Of a stretch of 64,000 bases of DNA, positions 48,181-61,710 are shown piece after piece. Both the position numbers and the translations under genes were made by a program. How positions within the stretch are numbered: position 1 is the first letter of the stretch; each line of letters opens with the position of its first letter. The DNA is from Membranipora membranacea (taxonomy: Eukaryota > Bryozoa > Gymnolaemata > Cheilostomatida > Membraniporidae): assembly GCA_914767715.1 (NCBI GenBank), contig OU612066.1, forward strand, positions 20,870,283 through 20,934,282. The letters run 5' to 3'. The notes below the pieces were generated by a model. The model saw nothing but the letters and a program-made list of their open reading frames with translations, made no database searches and was not told the origin of the DNA.

Positions 48181-49796
48181 AATCATGGAAAGCGAATTAC
48201 ATTGTCTTGTATTGTTTTTACGTAAAGGAAACAAACTCACCATATCTGAGCAAGCAAGTTCTGAGTTGAGTTATCTGATGTTATGCTGATATAGCTGTGA
48301 AGTGTCTTGTGTAATAATCCATACCCGGAGCTGATGCATAATCCAAGAGTACTATCTGTAATGATCATGATTTATGTTGTACTAAGTTCATCTGATATTC
48401 ATATGATCCTTATCAGCACTATAACTGAAGTTTATTGATGAATAATCCATACTGGAGCTGGAGGTGTCGTAAAATTGTATAATCCGAGGGTAAAAATCAC
48501 TCCGGAATGAGCTCAAACAGCTTATTTATCCTGATAGTTCGTATAATTTAGAGTTTAGTCGGATGCATCCCACAATCTGTGCTTCTGTTGTAGAAATCCC
48601 TGCAGGTTAGACAAGGGCTCCGCATGTAATATTAGATAATCCTTTCTTTCTGTTTTCTAAAAAAAGGGAGTAGTTTAGTGCTAGACATATCTATTATTGA
48701 TAACTGCTACATGAATCGCCTATGATATGATAAGCATACACAATTACCAAAGTTGGTTATTTAGCAATTCAAATCATCTTCATGGTTGCACTATACAATA
48801 GTATTCTAGTCAGCTGACTATCCTAACTTTGCAATTATTCTACGTCTTCTAGGTGATACTGGAAAACGGTACCTAGAGTGGATAAAATAAGGGATCTTCG
48901 GGAGCAGTATAATTGGCATTCAGGATTTAAAATAGCAAAAGAACAGAATTGGAGATGTGAATTGATTTAGCTTAATCCTTTTTAATTTCAGCGCCAATAT
49001 GGGTAAACAAGGATTGTCTTCTCATTTTCCAGAAGATGACAACTTTACATAGTGCAGCTTAATTATATACAAGTATTGGCATTGAATAAAACCAGAGATG
49101 GAATATCTCTCCCAGCTCCGTGATCAAACTTGGATTGATAAAGACAAGATTACTAACACCTCCACTAAGTTTACCACCTACATCTCCACTACGTTTACCA
49201 CAGGTGGCTAACAATCATTAGGTGAGAAGATTAATCACCGCAATCTGACCATTCAAACCGTTTTTAACCTTCTCCGCAAAATTTACTCAAATTGTGTTTA
49301 ATAATTATAAATTAACTTTACTGTTTAATATTAACAAAACACAACATAATCTTGAGACATCTATTCGTAAGAAAGAGATAATGACAACAAAAAGGGATCT
49401 ACGGTTTAAAAGTGGGATGTGAGGTAAAAAACAACAGCCACAAACCAAATTCAAGAATGAGATAGAATATAGTATGACGTAGTTACAGTATGAAGGTAGA
49501 AAAATCATTGAATGAATTGCACAGAGGATCTCTGATTGCCTTGTCTTGGTATGTAACAGTCATCTGATAAGACAATAAATGTCTAAGCCTGTGTACAGCC
49601 GGTCTGTTTGCAGATAATAATAAATTGAAACTTGATATACGAGCTTAACTCACACTATGTAAGTACATCATTTTGTCAGACATGTGAACTTACACTAAGT
49701 ATGTGAGTACATTACCATATCGCACCTTGCTACTTACAACTATAGCGGCCCGTTCATGGAGATACATACTTACAGAGTGGTAAGTGTTATATCGTA
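48181..49796. other. Spacer after plus-gene copy C
   Basis: 48.2-48.9 kb aligns with the unit 1 and 2 3' flanks and contains two related AATAATCCATAC-GGAGCTG segments. 48.95-49.8 kb shows no supported gene. Confidence 0.5.
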
Positions 49797-52700
49797 CTAC
49801 TGTTCTATATTAATCGCTGTCATGACTTTACTTATCAGATCTTGTTTCTTATCTTTAGCTCTGACCGTCACACCTCGCTGTTTGAGCCATGAAGTCAGGC
49901 AGGCATTACTACCCTTGGATATCTGAAAGAGAAATGATATACTCCTGAGAATGTGTTGCTGAACTTGAATTATCAGAGAGGAAACTATCATGCATACTGC
50001 CATTATGGTCTTAGTAGGATTCTGATAATATAAATCTCTAATGATTTTGTCATTTATTGTACTCACAGGTTCAATATTCAAAATTGGTATGCGGTGGTCA
50101 AATTGTTCAAAGTCATCGAGATGAAAGTGTTCTAATTTTCAAGTTGGAACTTCATGTGAACAGATTCTTAGTTGCTAAAGCTCTCCAAAGAACACTTACA
50201 GTTTCTGTATTTATCAGAGAGATGATGACTGCGTGTGAATCCCCAGAGCTGTCTTCTGTGGTTTTCATCTTTTTACTGCCCTGAAATCCAATCAAATATT
50301 AAGTTACAGTTACATCATACAATCCTCCTATATGAAGTTTGATCCATTTTTTCCGCATTGCAATTGTTTCCATGTTACTGGTGAGCTGCCAGCAAATGGG
50401 AGTCTCGAGCGGGGGCAACGCTTGACCTACATTCCTCCATTTTCTTCAGCGGCATATTTATGCTTTGGGTTGACATAATATGGCATAACATTAATAGAAC
50501 AGTAACATTGTTTTATTACACCTCGAATCTGTTTAAATAGAGTATTTTGACTTTCTGAGATCTTTTTATTTCTCAATCTGAGAAAGCTCTCCTCGGAACA
50601 TTATTTCCATTGTCTATAATACAACTATAGGCCAGATAAATATTGGACATGTATGTAGGCATCTGACTAACCTGTGTTGGTATTTGGATACAGGAAATAT
50701 CTCTTTTGACACCGACAGCTTTGGGAGTTTTAAGTATACTGACAGGCAGCGAGCCTGCCGTACCCTTTATACCAACACAATGATTCACAGCCGAGATACC
50801 AGTAGGAGCAGCACTCCGGTCTGAAATATCATTCAAGAAACAATCCATTCAGATCAGGTATGATCAAATTTACCTGCGTTCTGATTATCAAGCCGAGGTA
50901 ACAGGCAAACTGGATCAAACTTAATCTACAATCACATTTTGTCTCTCAACACAATATTTGGCGAAATGAATCAGAAGTTTCAAACCTAACTCATATCGGT
51001 ATCAGCAACCAGTGTGTAACATGTAGCCCTAGATCTACCGACTGTAGGGAGAAATGTACATTAGGGTTCAATGGGTTTCTCCACAGTAAGGCTTAGGTGT
51101 AATTAAGTGGAAACGCACTACCAAACTTCTACTTACTGTTATATTTCATATACAGCGGAGTGACAGGATTCTTAGTTGAGAGTTTATCTGCAAATCTGAG
51201 ATTTATCCCTCCTAGTTGATGATTAGTAGAAGCAGCAGTACTGACAGCAGAGGTCACAGAGAGGTCATTGGTGAAGGTCTTACTCTTTAACCTCTGCTTC
51301 ATCAGGAATGATGGGATCTGAGGCTTCATCTTCGTTGGTCCTGAAGAGCCTAATTTTGATCCTTGAAATTACATAAACTACAATGAGAATACTATCAGCA
51401 TCAACTTCGTATCAGTAAAAAAGCCGTACAAGTATAAATTCCCAGATAAATGGAGGTAGCAGCAGGCATGTAGAAAAAACAAGGCACTTCTAAAAAATGG
51501 TGAATTTAGCAAGTCACCTTTGATTTCATCATTTGGTAAAGTAACAACGGTTTCCTTAGTCAGATTGAGGGAGTCACTTGTAGTAGAAGTTGTCTGTTCT
51601 TTGTGAGTCTCGGCTGATTTTTTATCCTGCTAGAGTATTGCGTATGATGAACTGCTGGTCTTACAGACAACTGGAACAGTGTTAGGTCTACTGGGTAACT
51701 AGAACAGAAGAGGATAGAGTTATGTGACTGCTACGAGGGCTCTATTGGGATTTTGTGCTTTCAATCTCAAGGTTTTTAAGACAGTGTCAATTTGACATAA
51801 CAAAACACAAGATCAGATTACCATGGAGTTTTTTTTGTATTTTCAACTTCTCACCAAATTTAGGGAAGAGATAAAACATCAGCCCAAACCACATATGCAA
51901 AAGACCAATGAATGGAGAGGGAGTGCATTGAATTCTGGCAAGCAGTGAAGGGGATCAATGAAACAGTGGAATTTTGTGTTCTTAACCACAATAAAAATAA
52001 TATCATTTTAAGCTTACATTACACGATGGAGTGTATTTTATAACATTGACTAGGTCGGGTAAAAATGGTACACAAATAAATTCTTCCAACATAATTCAGC
52101 TCAACAATAGCAACTCACTGAATGGTTTGTCGGTATGGTATACAGCTGTGGAGTAGCGTTGTGAGCATTACGGGATAAAGATATCTTCACACCACATACA
52201 GACTTCATCAGAGTATGTATATCAGAGATGAAGGTATCACACAGGGCCTGTCTGTCCTTTATCTGACAGATATAGCCTGACTGTCTCACACAAACTGAGG
52301 GATATCTGTCTCAACAAAGCAAAGGAAAAAAACGTAATATATAATAAAGTATAGCAATGTATTGAATCATATTTGGAAGGAAGGAACTCCTGTTCTATCA
52401 GTATCCTACCGTAGCAGACATTCAACATATTCGTTTGGTACATTCAACAAACAAGGAAAGGTATATCTGCTATCAGCTGTTTACAGAGGCCAGTTTAGAC
52501 GAATTTAGGTCCATTTGCCTGCAGTAGCCTCCACTAGTCATGCTGGCGTGACGACGGGAAGGGGAGCAACTGGAATGCAGGCAAACTGGATCAAATATGA
52601 TGGTCAGGGAGACAAAAGCACATTAACGAGCCAAAATCTAGAACTATATTGAAATCTGCTCACCAAAAGCTTTCAAATCAACCGCTTCCACTTGCCCCGT

Positions 52701-52934
52701 TGAAACCCACTGAAAACACTGTCAATGTGAATTCCAGTTAAATTAGTGGTCATCATAAGGATACATGAAAAATTTGCTTCCAATGAGTTTGAAGTTGATT
52801 TGATAGTAGAGCAAGTTTGTATCAGAGTCAGGTAATCTGTATCCGTATGTATTCTTCCAATATCGCTTCATATCTTTGCAAGATTTGAATCCACCATCAC
52901 CAGAAGTGGATAGAGTATGACTTATACTAAACAC
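49797..52934 (-). CDS. C18orf63-like (DUF4708 family) gene, 5' exons not found
   Basis: Exons on the minus strand: 52934 to about 52741 (SISHTLSTSGDGG, then KRYWKNTYGYRLP and YYQINFKLIGSKFFMYP), 52294-52119 (CDTFISDIHTLMKSVCGVKI), about 51627-51518, 51361-51137, 50820-50672, 50280-50200 and 49922-49797 (SAP-like tail LTSWLKQRGVTVRAKDKKQD). The first two match in order the latter half of the DUF4708 domain of vertebrate C18orf63, as I recall that protein; the middle is low-complexity. The roughly 220 residues that should precede are not visible before 53.9 kb. The 52741 end runs into TAA without an obvious donor. The gene may be 5'-truncated by the duplication or have a distant first part. Confidence 0.6.
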
Positions 52935-53287
52935 CTAGCCTTTCTTATTGCTAAAAGAAAGGTTCAACCACAGATAACATGAGAATAAATATCTGAACTC
53001 ACATTGAGTTATTCAAATACAGATGAATACATTGCACCAGAACAAAAATTACTGGTTTTAGGCTTTTTGAGTTTTGTTCATTCAATGGGTAAGCTCCTTG
53101 TTGTGTTGTATGATTTGCTGATAAATGCAGACGAGAGTTATCCTCTCCTTGGCCAAACGCCATTTATACGCGGATTATATGGTTTGTTTTCAGGGACTTG
53201 ACCGGTAATGATGGTAACTTAGTACGTGATTGCGATGAAATGATCAACATTGTGCATCAATTTGTTAAATCTCAATACCTTGGCACC

Positions 53288-53440
53288 TGTTGTGGTGAAG
53301 ATGTGAAGCTGTGCATGGTCCAAGTTATCGCAGCTGCGCAGCTTCTGCACCCGCCAAATGCGTTGCTCAGATGAGTCACTTCTCTCTCATTGGTCAGAAT
53401 ATTCTTGGTTCATGCACAGCTTCACATCTTCACCACAACA
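53288..53440. mobile_element. 153-bp MITE with 30-bp perfect TIRs
   Basis: The inverted ends begin TGTTGTGGTGAAGATGTGAA at 53288-53317 and are mirrored at 53411-53440. The interior is non-repetitive. No obvious TSD. It lies just upstream of the C18orf63-like gene, where its missing exons would be expected. Confidence 0.8.
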
Positions 53441-54178
53441 AACACAAACCACACACACACAATGTTGCAACTCATCAAATCAACTGTCAGTGACCTGCTG
53501 ACTGTGCTCAATGTTTACCAGTGCTGTAATCAGCTCTTGTGCTTGATGTCAGGTGATATTATGTAAATATGGATTGATCGACATGTATTTAGGCTGGGGC
53601 AATAACATCATAACTGAGAGAATGCTCATATGTGTGAGATAACCATTTACAAAATGTCATGTCAGACTGAAAAAAACCTAATATTTCAGTTCGGTCCCCA
53701 TGATTGAGAGCAAATACTGATGAATGCAAGCTCCACCTCTCCCACCCTCCCTGATGGTATGTATCCATGGGTCTTGGAGTGGTAGGGTCAGCCAAGTCGA
53801 AGGGTTCCCTGCAGTGAGGGCATGCAATCATGTACACTGAAGTCTAACTATAGTAGTTGAGTAAGTATAATAGTATTATTTCAATAATCATTAGGCCTAC
53901 GCTAAATAAAAACTACTACTACTACTTAGGGAGGTGAAATCAAGTGGCTGTTGTCTGCATTATCCAAAATGGCCGATCATACATTTCCTGTATAGGAGTT
54001 GTCACAAAATTATCAATGAGGGGACAACTCATAACTGCACAAAGCATTTCCATTTTATTATGAAGGTTTATATTTATCCCTTGCATTAGACCATCTCATA
54101 AAGCGTTAGATTAGAGAGTATACACCACCTTTCAGCCACTACAGAGAAAGTGGAGCTCCGTATGGGCAGTAGCCAGTC
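53441..54178. other. Spacer and broken junction to TRIM copy 4
   Basis: About 53.95-54.18 kb matches 32.2-32.46 kb of unit 2, so this is the tail-of-unit sequence joined directly to the interrupted propeller of copy 4. A minus-strand 82-codon ORF at 53589-53837 starting MYMIACPHCREPFDL has no conserved counterpart. Confidence 0.45.
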
Positions 54179-57100
54179 TTATGAAAAAATCATCTGCCAA
54201 CAGGCACCATTGCGGTCAGTGTGATCCCAGGATGTGATCTGTTGACCATTTAAATCGTAGACATAAACCTTGTAAGGCTGTCCGTACATGAGAATGTAGA
54301 GTCCATCCTGATGAGCTCTTATGGTGATGGCACATTTGGGTAGGTTGATAAAGTCTGCTATATTGTTACCATCTCCATCTATTCTGCTGATTGAGCCGCT
54401 GAGGAGACCTACATAAGTCACACCTTTATAACTACATGATGTGTAACAACGGTAATTTGCTACCGGCTGCTTCACCAGCCTCATCAAGGTCGGAGGTTTT
54501 CTACTTCTCATGAGGTCATCACCGATCACAGAGTGGTCTGTTGGTACCAGAGCAGCGCTTATCTCTGTGGTGTCAGATTCTGAAACAAAGTTATATTATA
54601 TCTTTCACCAATTGTGTGTATCCGAGAGAGTTTAAACAAATCTAGCAATATAAGACTATCATCACTTATCCAAGTAAATATTTGTGTCATGAGCCTTCCT
54701 TTTACCAGAATTTATCCTATTCTCTGTTAGGATAGTATATTAACACACAGTGATATCGTTGTATGAACGATATAGGTCACTTGATGGGTAAACTGTTATA
54801 AAATGATTTATTAACCAATGGTTTTGATCGTTTGTTGGTTTTCTACCACCAGACCATGGAATCCATCATCAGTCATATTTCTAAATTTAGCTTCCAATTC
54901 CTTCTTTGTTCGCAGCAAGTCAACCTGTCAGATTAGAAAGGGAAGAAATATATATGCTTATAGCAGATATTACTTTCGCAATTAATAACTCTGATATTTG
55001 AATACTCACATGCAAGTTTCCCATTTGGTGGAATCAAGAGACCATGATCTGTATATTAATTTGTGCGACTGTATGGAAGATACCTCCTCAATAACAATGA
55101 GGGGACAACTTAGACGCATTACTCATCAGTTGCAGTGTCACCAATGATTCGAAACAATTATATACTCCTTTCTAAGACTAGCAATTTAATATTCGTAGTC
55201 TAATGTCAGAGAAGCTAACTGACAGATTCAAATCAGTCTTTTACTAGGAAGTTAAAGTGACAGTCCTACTAGGCCATATTTGGTATGGTTTTAAATATCT
55301 CAGGCTGAAAGGTCATTAGGGCATATGAAATAAAACAGCCTGTGAACCTTATTGCAGTAAAACCGTTGCAAAGTCTGAAAATTGGGATCATAGTGGTTCA
55401 TAGTGATTTATTGCCTCCACCTGATCACTATGGTCTATTATGATCCTTGATAAAATATTTAAAAACATTAAAATGCTATTTTCCACAATTTTTATTTTTT
55501 CATGATTTTTATTTGCCCTATGAACTCACAATATTCGATTTACCGGGGTTATATATCCACTCATTTAATAGGACTGACACTTTAAGTAATGACCTAACAT
55601 CATTTGGCTTTATTAGTGACTGTTCCGCAACCTGAAAATTTAAATCACTTACACAGTGTAGTCTGGATACATCCGACCAGAAAATCTTGATCTGTTCATG
55701 AAATTCAGTGAGTTTTAGTCCAGCATCCTTCTCTATGTATTCTGTCAGCTTATCTTTAGTGCTGCTTCTGTTTGAGATATACTCCTCCTTCAACTTTCCA
55801 TATTTCTCTCTGATATATTTTATCTATAAATATAAACACAAACTAATGAGGTTCACAGCCTATTTTGTTGACCACAGAACTTCACTAAAACTGAGATTAT
55901 GTGTATTTAAGCCCCAAAGGAACTGAGAGCTGATAAAGTCCATGGTCAAGCCAATTCAGTTTATATGCCTCGATGCTTTTCAACTTTGAAGTTTGAGCTA
56001 TAAAATATCCTGAAGCGTAACTCAGTTGAATTAGTTGGTAAAACTTTGCTACCTTACCAATTCATCTATAACGTTTTGTATTCTCTTGCAATACCTTCTT
56101 ATGTTGAATTAAGAGATAATCTGTATTATTTTCTTAATATGGCAGTGATCACCAACCTGTTTCTCCTCAGTGTCATAAATAAGTCTGACTCCTTCCTCAG
56201 TTTCTGTATCCCAGTTAGACAGAGTGACCGCTGCCTCCTTCATCACAGCTGACCATTTATCAAACAGCTCTTCACATTCCTTCTTCTTAGGCTCCAGTAA
56301 TCTCTTCACCTCAGCTGAGAGCTCTTTTAGAGACATGAGCTTGTGGTTAGAGCCTAGAGGGGTTATAGAAATGGAAATAAATGTAATTGGATAAAGGCAT
56401 GAATATGGTGGATTGCTCATATTTATTGCTCTCATACAGTGTTTCCGGGATTGGTGGAGTATTCTTGATAATTGAGGACAAGGTTCTCAAACACTTCAGC
56501 CCTTCTTGCCATCCTTCTACTGATCAGCGCTGAGCTGCAAACTAAGCTTCTACAGTGTGTTTGGACAATTTCTTTCAGTCAAGAAGTTCTAATTTGCTTT
56601 TCTAGTAAAAACCAGATTTCATCTTGGTCTGTTAAGGGTGGTTGTGATAGAGGATAAAACACTCTAGATCTAGGTGTAGGTCATGTATGTCTAGGTTTCG
56701 ATGTTAGGGTCTTTTACTAGGTGTTTTAGCATAATTCAATCTTCCCTCAAAATCCTCTCATTTAACCTATTCATTATTTAAAAATTGTTAGGAAGATAAT
56801 TTTTCGGTAGTGTTACGGCAAAACCAAACAAAATAAAAATACACCCCTGACAAAGAGTGATAAGTGCGCAAGGAGTTACCTCCTCAGTTTCAATGACGAG
56901 ACAACTAACTCAGAAGGGTGCAATGTCTCAAATACTCTTTTGAGATACGGTTAACATATCACAGGTCTCATGTTTGAATTGTCACTCACCATTTTGGCAA
57001 AGTTCAACAGAAGACACACATTCGACACAGTAAACTTTCAAGCTTCTTTGAACAGCCAAGGGAGATAACTTGATCTTTGTGGGTCTCACAGAACTTCTGC

Positions 57101-58652
57101 CGCTCTACTGTGGAGGATGATCTCATGTACTCCTTTATATTCTAAGTCTCATGATGCCAGTTTAGCTCAACGTGAAGCTGTGATGACACAAGTATTCAAA
57201 TATTTATTACAAATAGTGAAGGTTTCTTCCTCCCTTTACACTTAGCTATCACCAGAGTTATTTATTTATCACAGTATAAGTCACTTCATTCAGACTCCAG
57301 CGGACCCGAAAAGTTGTTTCTAATTATGAATTGTTCTAATTTCTTAATTTCCAGCTCGCGGGAATGTTCAACGAATGTGTTGCGTATTTGTAAAACAGAC
57401 TTTCTTCTCGACATGAAGAAATTTTTTTTTGTAGTGTTGTGCTATGCAAGTTATAATAGAAATAGAACACTGATGAGTGATGACTGAGTGAACAGTAGTA
57501 ACCGCTGAATTGGGTAAGCAGGGTCGACAGCTTTGTTAACAAGTGCTAAATCCAAAATCATTATCACTTCCTTTGTCTGATTTGGCAAAAGCGGATCTGA
57601 AAATGGAGTTACTTTCTACTTTGGTCAGAGAGCACAACTTCGAATCACAATTACAACTTAGAATTAACAGGGTGTACAAACCATTGGCTGAGCTGGGACC
57701 AACCTCAGGTGTCTGAATTTACAGGAATTTCATTTTAACAGGATTCGAATTATACAGCTTACACTGTATATTATATATAAACAGCATAGCTCTCGCTTAT
57801 AATGCCGTTCAAATTACAAGATTAGTTCTCAGAATTGCCTAACAGACACACAGCCACAGGTTCTCGATTAGTATTTACCTTCTGATGAGCAGCACAGTAC
57901 TTATGTTCACAGGTCAGACAGTAAGTGTTGGCAGTCATCTTGAGTTTTCCACTTTTCTCACACGGCTCACAGTATGTAGCTGGATGAACATTCTCTAAGG
58001 CTGAGGGAAGATTGTCTATCACCACTTTGAACTTGTTTCTACAAATCATAACATATTGTGCATAAATCATATTGATTAGTGGATTAATATTGCAATTGCA
58101 AGTTGAGGATATTATAAGAATTACCATTTCTTACCCATCTGCCCAACGCAATCCTGCCACCCATCACGCTTAGACCATCAAGTCACTCAATCCACCACCA
58201 TTATCCCTCCAGACCACCCACCTCAACTATCCCAACATTAATCCCACAAACACTACAAGGCCAACCATCTTGGGAAGGGCGAAACTAGGTAAAAGAATGT
58301 TTTACAGTTAGCTACAGACCCATAGGGTTAATTATCAAGCTTCCTAAGCTGAATTTGTTTGAGAATAGACAACAATCGAAATATTGTTGTTGTTGAAATG
58401 AATCTAAATCAGAGCGTTATTGGACCGTTGTTTTTGGAGGAATCTGTTATATAAGATGCTCAATGACCCTGTTACTTACTCACAAACTCTGCATTCGATT
58501 ACATCAGTCTTCTTGAGTTGCCTCCTCAGACAAGACTCACCGCAGACATGAGTACATGGTAAAAACATCGGGTTATGGATAAACCCCTCCTCTTCAAGGC
58601 AGTTACCACATGTTACCAGGTGGGTTGTATCTTCTGCTACGGAGACGGCCAT
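54179..58652 (-). pseudogene. TRIM copy 4, decayed
   Basis: Exons equivalent to the other copies: 58652-58480 (RING, ligands intact), 58038-57879 (B-box 1, intact), 57177-56990 (B-box 2), 56353-56157, 55823-55653, 54924-54816 (3 bp shorter) and 54579 to about 54209 (propeller, first half only). The B-box 2 exon has CAG changed to TAG (HHET-stop) and a 1-bp insertion (188 versus 187 nt). The propeller is cut after the SWDHTD stretch and joined to unit-tail sequence, reading to a stop at 54179. This is the most diverged copy and so probably the oldest duplicate. It could at most yield a RING plus B-box 1 fragment of about 115 aa. Confidence 0.85.
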
Positions 58653-59208
58653 TTATCTTGTGTGATGTTGTGCTACCTGGTGGAGCCCTAAAACATGAGC
58701 CAACGATCAACATAATAATATTGCTTTAACAATACCTAGAACTAAAACATCAAGTCGAGCCTGTCTTGCCTCCCAAAGGTATGTTTGCTTGCCAAAGGGT
58801 GTAAAAGATTCGTGGGAGGCGCACATCACCATCAATAACCTCCTTAGAATCGAAATGGCTTTTGTTTACTACAGTCGAAACTTTATCACTGTCTCCAGGG
58901 AAGGGTCTAGACTCTAAATCAAGTTTAGTCCACTTTGCCAGCAACAGAGTCATGTCAATAGAGGGGGAAAACTGAACCGCTAACAAACTAGATCAAATTT
59001 GATCTAGGATGGGGCAGCTAACAAGAGAATAAAATGAGAAGACTGTTTGGATTCACACTTGCAGCAAGCTGTTGTTATAACACCAGATTTTATTGGTAGA
59101 AAGACCACTGTGAGCTTGACCTGTGTAAAACAACATTAGGATACATGTATTCAAAATTTTAACATCTGGTACTAAATGATGAATAGTATTGCATAGCATA
59201 CCACTGAC

Positions 59209-59322
59209 CTGTTGTTTCTCAACAGTTGTGTCCTGTACTGTCCTCTCTGTGTGTAGTTCTATCTAAATCTCCACTGCTCGTTACTAACTTCCTTGTTCAA
59301 GTTTTGACTGCAGACTGCTGTG
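59209..59322 (-). promoter_or_regulatory. Conserved first-exon block upstream of TRIM copy 4 (single)
   Basis: One copy only, with the donor CAG|GTCAGT at its left end and the AGACTGCTGTGTAATAAG segment retained. Conservation in the most diverged unit supports a functional 5' exon/promoter ancestrally and dates the tandem duplication of the block to after unit 4 split. Confidence 0.5.
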
Positions 59323-60504
59323 TAATAAGTTAAACGGCCTGAACTTAATAGCCTGTCAAATAAGCGAAACAAAACTGTGAGAGTGGTTATCTATGTTGCA
59401 GTTTAAAATCTCCAACACACAGTCATTTTGCTTTAGTCCCCGTTAGAATAGTTATTTATCCCTTAGTCTCATTTGATCAGACTACCTCTGTTTTTAATAC
59501 TGCTGGTGTCAAACCTACACCTATTTTCGCTATCTGATCAATTAATTATGGGTATGAACACATTCAAATTTTCAGCAGGTTATTATGGCTTCAGTCTTGA
59601 CTAATTCTTGATTAATTTTAAGTTCAAGCTGTCACCTTGTGATTGTATCAAGTGAGAGATTATCTTTCGACCAAGTATGAGACTCCGCAGTCCGCATTAA
59701 ACAGAAAAACACAAATATAATACTGGGTCTGATCTATAGAGTATCCAGTTATTCTAAGATTCCTATACATACTCATTGGAAGGTGGACGGGGGTTACTGT
59801 CTGTGAGAGAGAACACGATACAACCGATAGCTTCTCATGTGGCTTCATAACTTCATCCTCTTAGACTGAGCAACCATACCGCTGAAATCTCGAGTGAAAG
59901 ATGGAGTCACTTTTTGTTGGTTGCTGTTGTTTGCAAGTCCAGACAGGCGTTGAAGACCAAGCAATTTGGAATCGCACACAGCAGTGTAACGCCAGGAACG
60001 ATGATTTTTACTCGAACTTGGTAAGTTGCATTGCAGGGTGGGATTACTCAGGTTAGGTTAGTGATAATACACCTTGCGTGTGTCTCAATATAGGTACTAA
60101 TTAATGATTACCACCATCACTATGGTTGATTAGTGCACAACTCATGACTAACTTATTAATATTGGCAGAATAATTGCGGATAATTATAGAAATAGGGCGA
60201 CCTGATACGTTACTAAGGCTTACATCCGGGGTTTGCTAGGTGTTTGCAAATCAAACTCAAGCTAGTGAGCAGTCAAGAATTTCTGAGAGAAGATTTGAGT
60301 TCTTATAATAAAACATCTGTTTTACTATTCTACATGAGCAGAATAGTCAGCATGCATTGGTAACACACGCGTAAATATTATCTCTGAAAATATCGGATGA
60401 CAAATTCTAACTAGAGTTAATATTTACTAAATTATAAATATCAGCTGTACTGCAAAACCAGGGTCTCTAGCGGTGTTTGACCGCTCTACTGTGATTTCAC
60501 ATAC
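59323..60504. other. Spacer, nothing recognised
   Basis: No exon, repeat or RNA gene could be supported here. Confidence 0.4.
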
Positions 60505-60639
60505 CTGGCAGTTGTAAATGGCATATGAGCATTGCAGTGTTGTAGTAACAGACAATCTATCATGCAGATTAGCACTGGAAAGGCCAGATTTTGACACGGT
60601 CATTTTGTAGTATCTTATATCACACTGAATTCCTAATCG
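60505..60639 (-). CDS. Candidate single exon of an unknown gene
   Basis: A 45-codon open stretch bounded by TTTTCAG acceptor and CAG|GTATGT donor sites on the minus strand, containing MTVSKSGLSSANLHDRLS. No neighbouring exon could be tied to it, and it has no recognised domain. It may belong to a gene reading left, or be chance. Confidence 0.25.
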
Positions 60640-61710
60640 CTGAAAATAAAACATAAATTATATTAACCAGGTATGTATATCAACTTCAAAATTTAATTAG
60701 AGCTAGAAGTGAAAGAATGAGATAGGTGTGGCTTGATGTTGCTGGGGTCAGATATTAGGTGGTACAAGAGGTGATAACAGCAGTTGACTCACGTAATATC
60801 TTGCTGAAAATCATACCTGACAAGTCTCCCAGTTTTTAGGGGTTTTTCCATGCCCTCCCTGTCTCCCTTTTTCAGTTTCCTTCATCCAGAAAAACTATTA
60901 AGCTTCTTTTTCCAAGGGAAACTATGTTTTCCCACCTCCACAGAACATATACCTATTACACATCACTGTTTGTATGCAGATATTTATAATCTTTACCTAG
61001 CCTAACACTATTGTTAGGGCTGTCTTTCCTAGTTGGGATAAAGTGCAACAATATCATTTGTAAAATCAGGTAGTATGACGATTTTCGCAATGTGAAAACT
61101 CTTGTTTTGGCTAAACAAACGAGGGCCAAATTACTCCCGCACTGGACCTCCTGATTTCTGGGTCTACCAACTGGTCATCTTGCTGAAAATAAAAGAGAGG
61201 AACAAAATTAACAGCAGATTGAGTAACGGGCCTATATTAGGGAGAAAAGATTTTGGATTATGCAAGAAGTAGAGATTTGGCGGTGGCAAATACTTTCTTT
61301 GCCAAAATGATGAGAAGGCCTACACATACGAATGCGGCCTTAACCAGCCAGTGTTTGATTACATCATGTTACAACGAGAAGACTTAGTTTGAAATAAATG
61401 AAAGCATAAAACCAGGAGGATCCCAATTCCTGCTCCCTCAGTGAAGAAGATGCTCAGGACAGGATTAGATGGAGAAGTCTAATATAGCTAGGCCTTTGGC
61501 AGGCACCCGCTACCCGTACAGGACAGAGCGGAGATAAATGAGGATAGGTGAGGATAAACTCACTGTAAGAAGAACCCTGAGATCTGGTGGCTAGGTGAGT
61601 GTTATCAGGGTGGGTGAGTCGATGGTGGTATTTGAAACCTTAGTGAAACTCAAGGCTATCCAAATATGAATAAATTTTGTAGTTCCGGCAATAATTGAGC
61701 GAAATCTCAC

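Noticed and set aside
53589-53837. Minus-strand ORF beginning MYMIACPHCREPFDL, resembling the end of a RING finger
   Set aside because: Only one CxxC pair, no partner cysteines, no counterpart in other units and no clear splice context.
59660-59848. 62-codon minus-strand ORF
   Set aside because: No motif, no splice support and no homolog in the other units.
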